A DNA stretch of 64,000 nt from Exophiala sp. HKRS030. Taxonomy: Eukaryota; Ascomycota; Eurotiomycetes; Chaetothyriales; Herpotrichiellaceae. Location: NCBI GenBank assembly GCA_023897205.1, contig JAHWDD010000033.1:186001-250000 (forward strand), read 5' to 3'. Below, one piece after another: positions 41,295-52,612 of this stretch; positions within the stretch are counted from its first letter, which is position 1, and the number at the start of each line of letters is the position of its first letter. The notes below the pieces were generated by a model. It had not been told where the DNA came from. It searched no databases and worked only from the letters and a program-made list of their open reading frames with translations. The position numbers and the translations under genes were made by a program.

Positions 41295-43588
41295 GAAATG
41301 ATTTCGAGGACGAGAAACGGTAGATCTTGGTGTAAAGAGAGAGGGAGACCAGGAGAGCCTGGCGAAGATGTTTGGCGACGTCGTTGTCCCCCGGCGTAGA
41401 CGTCTGCCGTCGCCCAAGCGATATCTGGACCCTGTAGTCCGTGCGGTCGGACAATGAGTGGAAGGGAGGCTAGTTAGTAACCGTGAGTAGCTCTGGGTTT
41501 GACAAAAGCCCGAGAGCCGTATTAGGCTAATGATGCAGGCTTTGACAGGCTAGGCCTCAATCTCGATTTCTGGACTTTGAATTTTGATGTGCATGCATGA
41601 TGCATACACGGGGCCCCTAGACTGGTGATGGTACACTTCGTGCACCCCGCTAGTTGTGGTCTAATTCAAAGTTGGCTGGAAGACATCGTCAGTCGAGGAT
41701 AAGTCATCATTCGTGGGCTGCTACCATGTCGTGCCTTATTGGAGTTTGGTTCCATTGTGGGAAACAAAAGTGGATGTTGGAATCACGTGTCAAGGCTTGG
41801 CACTCTCGTGACCTCAAGATACCTATCCACGGGGCGAATCTTGATATCCTTAGATCGGCTATGAATTCCCAAGATCTCGCATCTTCCATCTCATGCTCTG
41901 GCCTAGGCCATGTTCCTCGTTATCTTCAACGTGCAATAAATACACAACCTCGTCTGGCTTCTATGATTGGAGCGGAAACGATCTGACATGAGTTGTTTGT
42001 TGTCTCAACGTCCAACAAGCACTCAACATCGTCTGACTTCTGTTACTGGAACGAAAACGATTCGAGATGAGTTGCTTGTTGTCTTCGACGTTTGACACTC
42101 ATACAACATCGTCTGACTCCGGATACTGACCAAGAAACCACTCGAAATGAGGATGACGAGAGCAACAAGAGCCAGCGGCAGGCTGTGTCTCCAGTAAAGA
42201 ACTCCCTATAAGCGTATTCTCCATCTTCCCTTGCCCCAGTATCGACGAATTTAGTTTCAATGAAGGCCGCTCGCTCTATCACCAAAGGTTGAGAATGATA
42301 ATCAATATCATTACGGAAGCTAAGCCGTCGGTCGGAAAAATTAGAAGAGAACTCCCCTTATGACTAATGCGGTTATGGACATATTATTTTGGTATCAAGC
42401 AAGAGACATCGAGTCTGAACTCCTTGAAGAGTAACTATTTGAAGCTACTTCCCCAGTAATGCAATGGCTTCTAGGACAATCAATCATCTCATACCAAGAT
42501 CTTCACGAGTATGCTCCTACTATACTATTTCTATATTATCCTTCGCTACCCTCGGCGGCCTATAAGATGGCAATGAGTGCAGCAAAGTGTCCACCATAGA
42601 TGATTTATCTCTGGCAACTGGTGAGGCTGAGAAGCTGTCAAGTTGCACGTGAGCTATGAATTGAATTGACGTATATTGACCGACCTGATTGGACATACTT
42701 TCGGGCCGCGGCACTATGAGCACCCCAAGTTTGATAATGCCAAGCAGCCACGGATTTGGTGGAACCTCCAGAAACGCAACGGGTGCTCGTCGGTGAGAGA
42801 CTGCCGTAAATACTAAGCCACCAGTGCTGCAGGACACCACTTCACCTTCTTTCCGCGAACAACTGCCAACCACTGCATCGTGAGTTCAACTTGTTTCCCA
42901 CTTCGGGGCTGAGGAAATGAGACATTTGGACACCCTCTACATACACTTGGCGGGGTAAACAAGGCAAGCGCAGCGCAAGTCATTGCCAGGAGTGGCAGGG
43001 CAGGCACATTCCACCGTTCCCACCTCGGTGGCTCCTGCTGTTAATCTGCCACTACCAGTTGGCGGTTGGCCGTCATCCCTCCTTTTTCTTCGCTTAACTG
43101 ACAACCCACAATACGCGTCAGATGATGCCGGCAACATACTTCCTGTCTTGATACCACTGTCAGGCGCACATGATCATCCTCTATCATCATGCCTTTATGT
43201 GTGACTGTTGTGACCTCCTTCGCCGGACATCCCACCTACATCTTCACCCTTGGCTGACATTCAACTCTCCTTCTTGACCTTCCTGCCCGGTACATTCCGT
43301 TCTGCTGACCCCACGATCGACAACCTCGACGAGTCACCTACGGAACTACTCATCTGGTCAGAGTCCCAAATACACGTCTATATCCTCACGCTCCACAGTC
43401 TTGTTGCCAATTTTCCTGGCCTTCAATGGACAGCTGACCCTGACTTATGGGCGGCGTCTGCCTGGTCAAGACGCCGTTGAACCGTCGCTTCCCTATTTAC
43501 CAACATTCCTCGCACCTTCCTCGAACACGACACGTTACTTCCTCTTTTGATACTGGCTTCCCACGACTCCCCCACCTCACTAAACATA
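41295..43588. other. 2.3-kb divergent intergenic region between the esterase and the CLC gene
   Basis: No supported gene. It contains a three-copy 79-bp tandem repeat (described separately). The last ~350 bp are pyrimidine-rich and are likely the CLC promoter and leader, with several short upstream ATGs there. Confidence 0.5.
41918..42155 (+). repeat. Three diverged tandem copies of a 79-80 bp unit
   Basis: A shared block (CAACATCGTCTGACTTCT-like, then ACTGGAACGAAAACGAT and ATGAGTTGCTTGTTGTCT) recurs with its CGTCTG at 41951, 42030 and 42110, giving periods of 79 and 80 bp. Copies 1-2 and 2-3 are diverged at roughly one base in five. Open frames run through parts of it, but the copies are not in a common frame with a start. 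Confidence 0.8.
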
Positions 43589-46348
43589 ATGCCAAAGTCC
43601 TATGTCTCTTTCCAAGACGTTAGTGAACATGATGATCCCGAATATTTCTCCCGTCCAAATACCTCCATACCCTCTTCACCAGAGCGTCAAAAAAGAGCCG
43701 GAAACACTTCTCTATCTTCCAGCGAATTGAGATCCAGACTCCCTGCCTCCCTCATCATGACATCGAGCCAAAGTGCGAATGAGCACACTGCTCTACTAAG
43801 TCCCAGTCATACCCAACCTCCGCGAAGATATAACGACAGCATGCCCGATTCTCCCCGTTCGAGGCAATTGTCCCGGGTAAACAGTTCTTCGGGGAGTCTG
43901 CGAAGGCGGAGAGCACACAGTAGGCGGCAGTCTGGACAACTCAGTCCAGTATGGAACCGCAATTCAGGCCTCCGGACACCCAAACTATCCCAATCCATGG
44001 TGGGCTCATTATCCAAGGAGGATCGTTTATGGTACGATCAGTTCACTTCTACCGATTGGGTCCATGACAGTATTGCAGATGGTTATAGGGTTTTGGAATT
44101 GAGGCAGAGAAAGGGTCTTCGAGGTCGATTTGGCCTTCTACTCGATTCTGCACAGGGTTGGATCCTGGTTGCCATCATCGGAGTCATTGTAGCTCTTCTG
44201 GCATATTTTGTTGATGTCACCGAATCTACCATTTTCGACTTCAAACGAGGCTACTGTCGTGATGCGTGGTACTTAAGCCGTACTTCCTGTTGCAGTGGTG
44301 AACGCACATGCGAGAGATGGCTATCCTGGTCCCAGGCTATCCAGCTACAGGGCGTGAAAAGTGTTTTCATCGAATATCTGGCCTTCGTCTTCGCCTCCGT
44401 TTTTCTTGCAGGGCTCTCTTGCTTTCTCACCTTATATTCAAAGACAGTTGTTCCCTCACAGATCGCCGCAACTTTTGATGAGGACCTTGCTGCCATTAGA
44501 GCATCCGTTGCTCCAGAGGCCGACGAAGACAAGGGCGCCGTCCAGCCTCTAAGCGAAGATAAACTTCTTCCTGCAAACATCTACTACTCTGCTGCTGGCA
44601 GTGGAGTAGCTGAAGTCAAGGTTATTCTAAGTGGTTTCGTCCTTCATGGTTACCTCGGTCTCAGAGTTTTGGTCATCAAGACCGTCGCCCTCATTCTCAG
44701 CGTGGCTTCAGGAATGAGCTTGGGCAAAGAAGGCCCTTATGTTCACATCGCAACTTGTGTCGGAAATATCGCTTGCAGAATGTTCTCAAAGTACAACCTC
44801 AACGACGGCAAGAGAAGAGAAGTCTTGTCTGCAAGTGCTGCCAGTGGAGTAGCTGTTGCTTTTGGTTCACCCCTGGGAGGTGTTCTTTTCAGCTTGGAAG
44901 AGGTCAGTTATTACTTCCCACCAAAGACTTTGTTTCGTACGTTTTTCTGTTGCATTGCAGCCGCTTTGTCTCTGAAATTTTTGAATCCATACGGAACCTC
45001 GAAAATCGTGTTATTCGAAGTTCGATATGTCACCGACTGGCGTTTCTTCGAGCTTTTCAACTTTGCATTCCTCGGTATGGCTGGTGGTCTTGCAGGCGCA
45101 CTATTCATAAAAGCCTCAAGGTTTTGGGCTTTGACATTTCGTCGCATCAAATTCATCAAATCTTATCCTATGCTAGAAGTCCTACTGGTCGCCTTAGTTA
45201 CCGGGCTGATTGGTTTTTGGAATCGCTTTACGCGCCTCGCAGTTACTGAATTACTTCTGGAACTTGCTAGTCCTTGCAACAAGCAGACAAATGATGGTCT
45301 GTGTCCTGCCGAAGATGACATTATATCTGTCATAGGATATTTGAGTGTTGCATTCGTGATCAAGGCTTTTCTAACTACAATCACTTTTGGTATCAAGGTT
45401 CCAGCAGGCATCTACGTTCCATCCATGGTCGTCGGGGGCTTGATGGGTCGTATAGTCGGTCATGTGACGCAATATCTGGTCGTCAAAAATCCCACATTCT
45501 TCCTTTGGAACGGTTGTCAGTCTTCGGGTGACATGGAAGCTTGCGTCACCCCGGGGGTGTATGCCCTGGTTGCCGCAGGTGCAACAATGTGTGGTGTAAC
45601 CCGACTTTCTGTGACCCTAGCTGTCATTCTTTTCGAATTGACTGGCAGTCTGGACCACGTTCTACCATTCTCTCTTGGTGTTCTATGCGCTAAGTGGACA
45701 GCAGATGCAGTCGAACCGCTGAGTATCTATGATCTCTTGACTGATATGAATTCTTATCCTTTCCTCGACAACAAGTCTAGCCCCGTCTTTGATTCCGAGT
45801 TAGGCGAAATCACTCCTCGATTTCGACGAGATAAAGTCATCGACATCACCATATCTCCAAGCGTCAAAGCCAGCGAGCTTCGTGCTAAACTTCGCCGCCT
45901 GCAAAATCTAGGTGAACTTGATGGAGGGTTACCAATACTGCGGGAGAAAGTCCTCGTCGGTCTGATTCCGGCCCCAGATTTAGAATTTGCTTTGGACAGA
46001 ATTGAAAACGAAGACACTGCGCTCTGTCTTCTATCAACCTCCCAGCATGCGCATGCATCTCATCATAACTATTGGGCTGCGTTCAATGAGACTGGTTATG
46101 ACTCTGGACGTGAAGATTCTGGAGACGATGATCATCCAAATGAGAACCCAGTTGACCTTACTCCATACATTGATCCTGCGCCAATCGCCTTGGATACACA
46201 TTCTCCCATGGATTTGGTATATCAATGTTTTGTCAAATTAGGGCTCAGGTACATCTGTGTTCTGGACGAAGGAGAATATAGGGGCATGGTCCACAAGAAG
46301 GCTTTTGTGCGATATGTCAAAACTTTGGAGGCAAGCGAAGGACGCTAA
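43589..46348 (+). CDS. CLC-family chloride transporter with CBS domains (Gef1/ClC-3 type), 919 aa
   Basis: A single exon; the first ATG of the frame is 43589 (MPKSYVSFQDVSEHDD). The N-terminal ~150 residues are Ser/Arg-rich and cytosolic. The channel domain carries the three CLC signature loops in order: GSGVAEVKVIL, GKEGPYVHIATC with the gating glutamate, and KVPAGIYVPSMVVGG. The remaining helices follow (e.g. ITFGIKVPAGIY, GVTRLSVTLAVILFELTGSLDHVLPF with the pore tyrosine/helix region after it). Two CBS domains occupy the C-terminus (about 745-915), ending with a GMVHKKAFVRYVK segment. Gef1 and ClC-3/4/5 relatives are Cl-/H+ exchangers or channels of Golgi, endosome or vacuole that support organelle acidification and copper loading. 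The GKEGP glutamate is present, compatible with exchange. Confidence 0.94.
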   Translation: MPKSYVSFQDVSEHDDPEYFSRPNTSIPSSPERQKRAGNTSLSSSELRSRLPASLIMTSSQSANEHTALLSPSHTQPPRRYNDSMPDSPRSRQLSRVNSSSGSLRRRRAHSRRQSGQLSPVWNRNSGLRTPKLSQSMVGSLSKEDRLWYDQFTSTDWVHDSIADGYRVLELRQRKGLRGRFGLLLDSAQGWILVAIIGVIVALLAYFVDVTESTIFDFKRGYCRDAWYLSRTSCCSGERTCERWLSWSQAIQLQGVKSVFIEYLAFVFASVFLAGLSCFLTLYSKTVVPSQIAATFDEDLAAIRASVAPEADEDKGAVQPLSEDKLLPANIYYSAAGSGVAEVKVILSGFVLHGYLGLRVLVIKTVALILSVASGMSLGKEGPYVHIATCVGNIACRMFSKYNLNDGKRREVLSASAASGVAVAFGSPLGGVLFSLEEVSYYFPPKTLFRTFFCCIAAALSLKFLNPYGTSKIVLFEVRYVTDWRFFELFNFAFLGMAGGLAGALFIKASRFWALTFRRIKFIKSYPMLEVLLVALVTGLIGFWNRFTRLAVTELLLELASPCNKQTNDGLCPAEDDIISVIGYLSVAFVIKAFLTTITFGIKVPAGIYVPSMVVGGLMGRIVGHVTQYLVVKNPTFFLWNGCQSSGDMEACVTPGVYALVAAGATMCGVTRLSVTLAVILFELTGSLDHVLPFSLGVLCAKWTADAVEPLSIYDLLTDMNSYPFLDNKSSPVFDSELGEITPRFRRDKVIDITISPSVKASELRAKLRRLQNLGELDGGLPILREKVLVGLIPAPDLEFALDRIENEDTALCLLSTSQHAHASHHNYWAAFNETGYDSGREDSGDDDHPNENPVDLTPYIDPAPIALDTHSPMDLVYQCFVKLGLRYICVLDEGEYRGMVHKKAFVRYVKTLEASEGR

Positions 46349-47531
46349 GGATGGGTGGGGTGGAGTCCTGGAGTTACGTCTGTTGTAAGATCATTCAAAT
46401 GCAGCATCTTTTTGGTTAAAGCAGAAGGATTTGACTCGTCTTGATCCACAAGGCTCACGCTTTGATGTTTATACGACCTCGACATCATATCTGAACTTGG
46501 TGTTTTAAGGTGCAAAACTTCGGCATAGCGTTTGCAAAAGATCAATGGATTCAATACATATTTACTGTTCAAACACAATGACCTGTAATTTTCTCGATCG
46601 AAATCGTACATTCAAGCGGCAAGATCAGGTCTGAACTGTCTGCCATACTGTCATCTCATGCAGGGGACTGGTGGACAAGAGACCTTACTTGTGGACCCGG
46701 TGCTTTCAATTTACAATGAGGACGCACATTTGTGTATGCACACAGGAGAGAAAGAAGGAATTTTGCCTATCAATGGAAGGATGTTTATGGAGAGTCCCGA
46801 ACTCCGCGAGACTGATTGGTGTCGAGCATGCTCCACCAAGGCGGAATCTCGCATTATAACTCGGGAACCATAGCGACCCGTGTCTCCTGAATGAGGATAT
46901 GGACCATCTTGAAACGAATAGTCGTGAATATACTTTTGTCCAATCCATTCGATGTAGCCTGGGCCTTGTCGTTGTCGTCGGGAACGGGCCAATCACAATA
47001 TCGAATCATGCTGTCCAGTTCCCGAGACCGTGGTATACATGTGGGGCCCAGGGTCTTGTGTCGTATATAAACCGGTGGCTAACAGTGGCTAACAACGGCA
47101 ACCATGCAGCTCCGTGATGGGGCCTCTACTTCCTCGATTCTTGCGTGCCCATGCATATGCACGAGCACGAAGGGTTTTTTCAAAAACTCGCAAACAAGTC
47201 GGTCTTGCGACCGATCTGGTGTGGGTTTTGGGACAAGAGCAAGCTGAGTGGATGAGGTATCGACTCAGATCGACAGGGTTTTGACCCCCTCCCCAAAAGT
47301 TGGATGGAGTTTCTGGCTTTGGAACCGACTTTTCTAGATCGATTCTGGGTTCGCGTTCCTGACGATCATCCTCGGGAGCTGAAAGATGGCTTCCACAGTG
47401 GAATCAATGAGTAAGGGATGGATAGGCTTCGAGTTTGATTCCTCCCTGAAATCGGCTGAAACTAGACTAACTAGTCTGACTGGCAACACATAAAAAGGAC
47501 CAGCTGCTGGCTTTCGAAATGTGGAATTGAC
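46349..47531. other. Intergenic, no gene seen
   Basis: About 1.2 kb between two plus-strand genes. Overlapping frames on both strands around 46660-46990 are shadows of each other and show no domain. No RNA gene or repeat is recognised. Confidence 0.45.
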
Positions 47532-48764
47532 ATGGTTTTATTCAGAGCGTTATCTTCTGCGACGTTCTCTGCTCGAGTATTTGTTCCATATCTTGAACAC
47601 GCTATCCTTGTCACGAATAGCATAGCAGGTTCACTCTTCCATCTGCTTCCATCATCATTCTCAGCCTGCAATATCATGTTCGGCCTTTTCCACACAGAGC
47701 CGCAAGGCGGCAGCATAGCACGACGGCCCATGCCCTGTCCAACACGAACAACGTCACCGGGCACAATCAGTAGCGATTCGATCACAACCACGCCTCGAAG
47801 GCGCAACACAATTGCCGATTGCACCCGGACATCTGAGCCAGCTCGGGCATCCCTTCCCCGACGGCGAAGCAACAACGAGACTCTCCCGGTCCACCCAACC
47901 GAAACAAGAATAGAAGCCGTCCAGCACGTCGGCCCATGGCCATTGAAACGCAACGGCTCTTCCAGCACGACGATCGTCGTGGTCAACGACGTACGCTGCG
48001 GCACGCCAAACACCTTCAGCGACCTGGAACAGAGCGAATCCGAGTTCTCGCAGTTGATGCGTGACATCGACAAGCAGTACGACGAGATCCGCGAGCTCGT
48101 GGCGGGCAGAAGTCCCGACACGCAGGAAACGTCGACCGACTTGCCGAACCCGTTCATCGTCTCGAGTGTGCCTGTCGTTCAGGGCCAGTTTGCCCATGTC
48201 CACGGGCAGAGCCGTTTCTCTGAAGAAACTATCACTGTTGTTGATGCCGAAACAGGGAATGATGTGCAAGATCGAGAAGTGGAAGTCGAAGGTGAAGGTG
48301 AAGTCGAAGCAGATACAAGACCCCATGGGTTAGGCTCTTGTTGCACTCAATGTTCAGCGACGGTCAAACGTCAAGGCAGATATGGCACGGCGGGGTTTGT
48401 TGTCATTGGATTATGTCTCGCCAGCACGTTGGCGAGCATCTTCATGATGATCATGTGGTTTTGTCCTGGCGGAGAGGTGGTGGTCAAAGACCCAGGAATT
48501 GCCAACGTAAACGCCAGGTCTTTGTTTTTGGGCCTTTTGTTGGTCGCTATCTTGGCCACGGGGACACCGTTTGCTATTGCGCTCACACTGCTTTGCGAGT
48601 TTGGAGGAGCCAGGTTCAAATCATTAAGGAACACTCATGTCTGGACCATGAGAGTGGGTTGGTTTCTCGTTTGGTATGCCGTGGTCATCTCTTCTTGGAT
48701 GGCGGCTTTCATGTCAGTCACCGTGACCGATGTGCCTCATAGCTCTGGGTCGAGGGGTTCGTAA
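47532..48764 (+). CDS. Predicted three-TM membrane protein of unknown family, 410 aa
   Basis: The frame starts at ATG 47532; a second ATG 47 codons later (MFGLFHTEPQGG) is an equally plausible start. I do not recognise the family. The first ~260 residues are polar and Arg/Thr/Ser-rich. They include an acidic heptad-like stretch (FSDLEQSESEFSQLMRDIDK, YDEIRELVAG) and an Glu/Val-rich segment. A CCTQC cysteine patch precedes three hydrophobic segments: GFVVIGLCLASTLASIFMMI, LFLGLLLVAILATGTPFAIA and WFLVWYAVVISSWMAAFMSV. This suggests a cytosolic N-terminal half on a membrane-embedded C-terminal domain, a common design among uncharacterised filamentous-fungal proteins. No intron is needed. The gene has no evident functional link to its neighbours. 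Confidence 0.6.
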   Translation: MVLFRALSSATFSARVFVPYLEHAILVTNSIAGSLFHLLPSSFSACNIMFGLFHTEPQGGSIARRPMPCPTRTTSPGTISSDSITTTPRRRNTIADCTRTSEPARASLPRRRSNNETLPVHPTETRIEAVQHVGPWPLKRNGSSSTTIVVVNDVRCGTPNTFSDLEQSESEFSQLMRDIDKQYDEIRELVAGRSPDTQETSTDLPNPFIVSSVPVVQGQFAHVHGQSRFSEETITVVDAETGNDVQDREVEVEGEGEVEADTRPHGLGSCCTQCSATVKRQGRYGTAGFVVIGLCLASTLASIFMMIMWFCPGGEVVVKDPGIANVNARSLFLGLLLVAILATGTPFAIALTLLCEFGGARFKSLRNTHVWTMRVGWFLVWYAVVISSWMAAFMSVTVTDVPHSSGSRGS

Positions 48765-48951
48765 GACCATTTAAGGGGAAAAAATTGTCGGTCCAGGCGA
48801 CTTGTAGAGGAGGGCGTGCTCAAAAGTATATCTGTCACAACATCATACTCGCTTTTAGAATATCAATTGTTAATAATACAAAGAACAAAATGAAAAATTT
48901 GACATTAACATTATGGGTTCCAGAAATGCCTCCCATGATCAAGAAGTCTGC

Positions 48952-50212
48952 TCAAGCAAATGCACCTACTATAGCCATCAGCAACCCGCCTAAGCCAACG
49001 GCCAGGCTGGCTTCAATACGTCGTCTGCCCTTTAAGACTTCATAACTTCTGTCACTGAGGAAGTCTTCGGCAATGAGTTGCACCAGACCTGCAAATAACA
49101 ATAGGCCACTGCTGATGGCATTGGTGATCCCAACCATCAAAAGTCCAACCTTGGAAGCTGGGTCGTACATTCGATGCATCCATATCCCTATGGCTTGCCC
49201 GATAGGTGTAGTCGTGCCATAGGCCAGCGCCATCAGCCACGGCTTCGGACTGCTAGCATCGAAAAGCCTAGGTATAAGGGCTGCAATTCGCGATCCAAGG
49301 GCAAAGCCTTCAAAGGTTTGATGAAAGCAAATGGCTATCAATAGAACGACAAATTGCGTTCCGGTTGCAACCGACACAGCCATGCCAATGAAGATGCTGT
49401 GAAATAGAATTCCGGCCTCGAGCAACAAGCACTGCAGAAACAGCTTCTGAGGATCCTGTCCATCGCTATTGGACGTTGTCCTCTCCAGCTCACTGGGTTT
49501 CCGTCGGTGTGGATGGCTGAGTGTAGCAGATTCTTCGGCGATTGGATCCAGATCGTCCATGTCGTCGAGCGAGTCGGTCGAGTTTCGTGGCTTGGGTGTT
49601 CCGTCGACATATGGAGTGACAGGAGTGTGTAGTTCGATATGTCCATTTGACTGTTCTGGCCTGTGCCATTCACTTCCGTGACTGTGCCCTGCTCCTCTGG
49701 TTGCAAAGAACATTTCGACAACCACGACCACGAATACCGCCATCATTGCAATAAACCCAGCCATCGGTGGGTAGTCCTTGTTCCAGAAATCGGGAAGACA
49801 TGGGTCCGTCATGGATATGAAGGCTGTAGGGAGTAGGTGTATGAACGCAGTCGCGATAAGTACCCCTGTACCGAAATGCCTTGAGAGAAATAGGAAGCGA
49901 TGAGGAATTGGCAATTTAGGGAAACGTCGGGCGACGACGGGGAACGAGCACGCTATATCTAGTCAGTCAGGTCTCTAATCTCATTATTGCGACTCACCCA
50001 ATGTACTCAGAGCGAGAATCAGGAATAGGGCAAATACGTGTATCCCCGTGTTGTAAGATCCGGACTTTCCACGAGTGCCGCATTCTGGCTTCTCTTGACG
50101 CCGTGCAAGCTCGGCATGGATTGCCTCGAGAGAGAATACCGTAAGGTCATCTATAGATGTCAGTTGTTACTTTCTCAATACTAAAAGTCTCATACTTACC
50201 CCTGGATTTCAT
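48952..50212 (-). CDS. ZIP-family zinc/iron transporter (Zrt type), 3 exons, 388 aa
   Basis: Exons on the minus strand are 50212-50200, 50150-49998 and 49952-48952, with introns of 49 and 45 nt. Phases agree and give 1,167 coding nt. The product starts MKSRDDLTVFSLEAIHAELA and has the CGTRGKSGSYNTGIHVFALF opening of fungal Zrt1/2 proteins and FGTGVLIATAFIHLLPTAF in TM II. A cytosolic loop carries a short His motif (GHSHGSEWHRPE). The metal-binding TM IV and V contain LLEAGILFHSIFIGMAV and VLLIAICFHQTFEGFALGSR (His/Glu residues). Eight TM segments are expected. It imports Zn(II), probably at the plasma membrane. The first coding exon is only 13 nt, so models that begin in the last exon miss the conserved start. 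No zinc-response element was identified. Confidence 0.93.
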
Positions 50213-50856
50213 GGTCTGCCGTCACCGAAGCATTCTGCCATGAGGATCTCACAGAACATGACGAAGAAGGGTTTGACACCCCTTCGGAGGAGCGAGGAGG
50301 CTTGGCTGATCGTGGCTGATCCGCTCCGGCTGCACCTTTTAGGCTTACGCTTTGCAGTAACTACATATAATTTGTTCACCAGCAACACACCAACAATTTC
50401 CCGTGAGGCGCAAAGGTCTCAAAACCTCCCGGTGGTGTAGAGTCCGGGGTCGCATCACGAATGCCTTTGTGGGCCAATGCGCAGTGAAATGTAATATCAT
50501 TGAAACTAATACTAGTACTTGCAGACAACAGCTTATGGCTCGTGTATGCATAGTCTCCAACCTCATTACATTCGGGCTCACCCAAAGAGCCATCGAATCA
50601 ATCATACGGAATAAGAATTACCAGGGGTGATATACTTGTGACTTCATCAGCCAAACTCCTAGGCCGAAATATCATCAATCAAATTCAGGGGTATCAAAAT
50701 GCTGTGGCCTGGTTGAGGCCTTGTTGTCTAAAATGCCAGAGTAGAAATTGGTGTATCTTGTGAGCGTCAAATTCGTGAATTGGTCAAGGTGTGAATGGGT
50801 GATCTGCCATCTGCAGATGGACGTCGATCAGTGGTCGTTTGGAAGTATTTGTGCCA
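50213..50856. other. Intergenic between the ZIP and Yippee genes
   Basis: Contains the ZIP promoter and the 3' region of the Yippee-domain gene, both on the minus strand. No other feature is seen. Confidence 0.5.
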
Positions 50857-51744
50857 TCAAGACAATGTATCTGTGCTGCTGGCAGGGCCGAAGCTTCGCA
50901 TGCTACCAGCAGTAGATTTCTTTTTACCGAATCGTTCCCGCTTACGTGACCGGCGTTTGGCAGCGAGCTGAGGACTCCATACTCCGGCAAAGAGATCCTC
51001 ACATTCATCTTCATCCTGCGAGTCGAACTCGAGCTGTTGACCACCAGCAGTATGATCATCAGCTAGTTTTTTCATCTCTCTCGGTGGAAGCGGCAGGATC
51101 TCGTCATATGCCTGATTTGCACCGTCTTCATCTTCGTCGGCTTCCCAGCTGACGCTAACGCGAATTCGCTTTGTCTCGAGAATGAACTTGCCGACTTTGT
51201 ATTTTTGACTGTCTTCGCTCGCCTCGACATATTTCCAACCAAGTGTACTGCCACAGATAGCACATGAGATATCACTGACAATATGCTGACCAGTCACCAG
51301 ATTACGAGGGATGTTCTTGTTTTGAAATGTATTGGGAAGAGCAGCAGCATTGGTTTGAACATGGCTAGGACTGCCCTGAACCAGAAAAGCGCGACCGTGT
51401 CTCCCAGTAAAGCCTTTGCTGATGATTTGTGATGTTAGGCACAGATCAGTTGAGCATTTGGCACATTGAATGTGAGAGGTGTGGCCTTGTAGGAATTTAC
51501 CATCAGGGGGTACAATAGTTGTGGACTCGTCAGAGACGGGGATCGGGGTAGGAGTGAGACACCTGGTAAAGGGATTTGACGAAGAAGTGGCTACAGAGGA
51601 GTTTGAAAAGGTTGATGTCGTCGAAACATTACTGTCGGTACTCGATTGGCGAGATTTACGACGGAAGGGGATAGATTGAGTGAGATAGGTGGCGAACACA
51701 TTAGGAAAGGTGTTTGGATCGGATTGCTTGCGTAGAAATGACAT
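50857..51744 (-). CDS. Yippee/Mis18-like zinc-binding protein, 295 aa
   Basis: A single exon from ATG 51744 (MSFLRKQSDPNTFPN). After ~90 Ser/Thr-rich residues a Yippee-Mis18 type domain begins. It has CAKC at 94-97, the GRHGRAFLV segment near 115-122, the TGQHIVSDISC block, CAIC at 161-164, and GWKYVEASEDSQKYKVGKFILETKRI. The two CxxC pairs would bind one zinc in a beta-tent fold like cereblon and Mis18. The C-terminal ~100 residues are acidic then basic (AAKRRSRKRERFGKKK), suggesting nuclear entry. Yippee proteins are linked to cell-division structures and, in yeasts, to GID-type ubiquitin ligase modules (Moh1). The long tail is not in the short animal Yippee proteins but is common among fungal members. 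Confidence 0.85.
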   Translation of the reverse strand: MSFLRKQSDPNTFPNVFATYLTQSIPFRRKSRQSSTDSNVSTTSTFSNSSVATSSSNPFTRCLTPTPIPVSDESTTIVPPDGKFLQGHTSHIQCAKCSTDLCLTSQIISKGFTGRHGRAFLVQGSPSHVQTNAAALPNTFQNKNIPRNLVTGQHIVSDISCAICGSTLGWKYVEASEDSQKYKVGKFILETKRIRVSVSWEADEDEDGANQAYDEILPLPPREMKKLADDHTAGGQQLEFDSQDEDECEDLFAGVWSPQLAAKRRSRKRERFGKKKSTAGSMRSFGPASSTDTLS

Positions 51745-52612
51745 TCTTGATGCGTTGTCATGTAGATAATTCTGGCTTTGACAAAGGTTGGGATTGGGTA
51801 TCGGTGACTCACCGTCAGGTCGAGCGGTTAGAGAGTCTGCAGGTAGTGGAAGATATGGGAAGGAAGGATTTGAGTGGAGATTAATTATATTGAGTCAAAC
51901 AGAGGGTGTGGACCGGCCACGAATTGATAAGAGTGTTCATGGGAATGAAGATGAGTTGGCAGTGGGATAGAGAGAGTGCGAGAGGGAGTGGAGTGATGAG
52001 GATAGGGTTGATGTCGCAAGTGGTGACTTTGTGACTCGGTGAAGCTGAATGACTAAGTGCGGATGACCTGCGGAAGGCACTGCACTGGAGGGGTACTTAC
52101 TCCGTAGTCGTTTATCGTCAGTTAGTACGGAGTAGTTATGATATTGTTGATTAGCATAAGCACTAGCATCTTTAGTGACAGTTTTAGCAGATACAAAAGG
52201 CAGTCACGCGCTCACAGAAATGCGCAAACGGAAAGAAGGAGTGGGAGAGGGGAAAGTGCGAGGGGATAATAATGAAGTCATCCCTGAGCCGCGGCAAGAA
52301 CTACCAAGTACAGTGACAGACTTGCAGTCACGTAATAGTGCATTTGTTGTGTAATTGTACTCAGTGGCTGGCACCTATTAGGTGCCTACAGGTTCTAGAT
52401 ACTTTAGCGGGTACGGGTACGAGAAGAGGAAGACATGCACATGCACATGCACAAACGCTGCGTGGGTGGGCGGTGGGCGGGCGTGGGCGGGGTAATTTTT
52501 TATTCATTCAGCCTTGTCCACATCCAATCACAATCAAGCATTCCAAAGGCTGAAGTTCATATCAAATATGGAATACTTTTATGCCATACCCGCTTCCGCG
52601 AAGCCAGAGCGA
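51745..52612. other. Intergenic between the Yippee and permease genes
   Basis: No gene is seen. It holds the Yippee promoter, a short palindromic pair of ACTCCGTA motifs near 52105-52135, a CATGCA-repeat at 52434-52450 and a GGGCGGTGGGCGGGC tract near 52467. The 3' end of the permease lies at its right. Confidence 0.45.

Noticed and set aside
40552..41454. A 300-codon frame overlapping the SGNH esterase on the same strand
   Set aside because: It is a GC-driven shadow frame; the esterase frame has all catalytic blocks.
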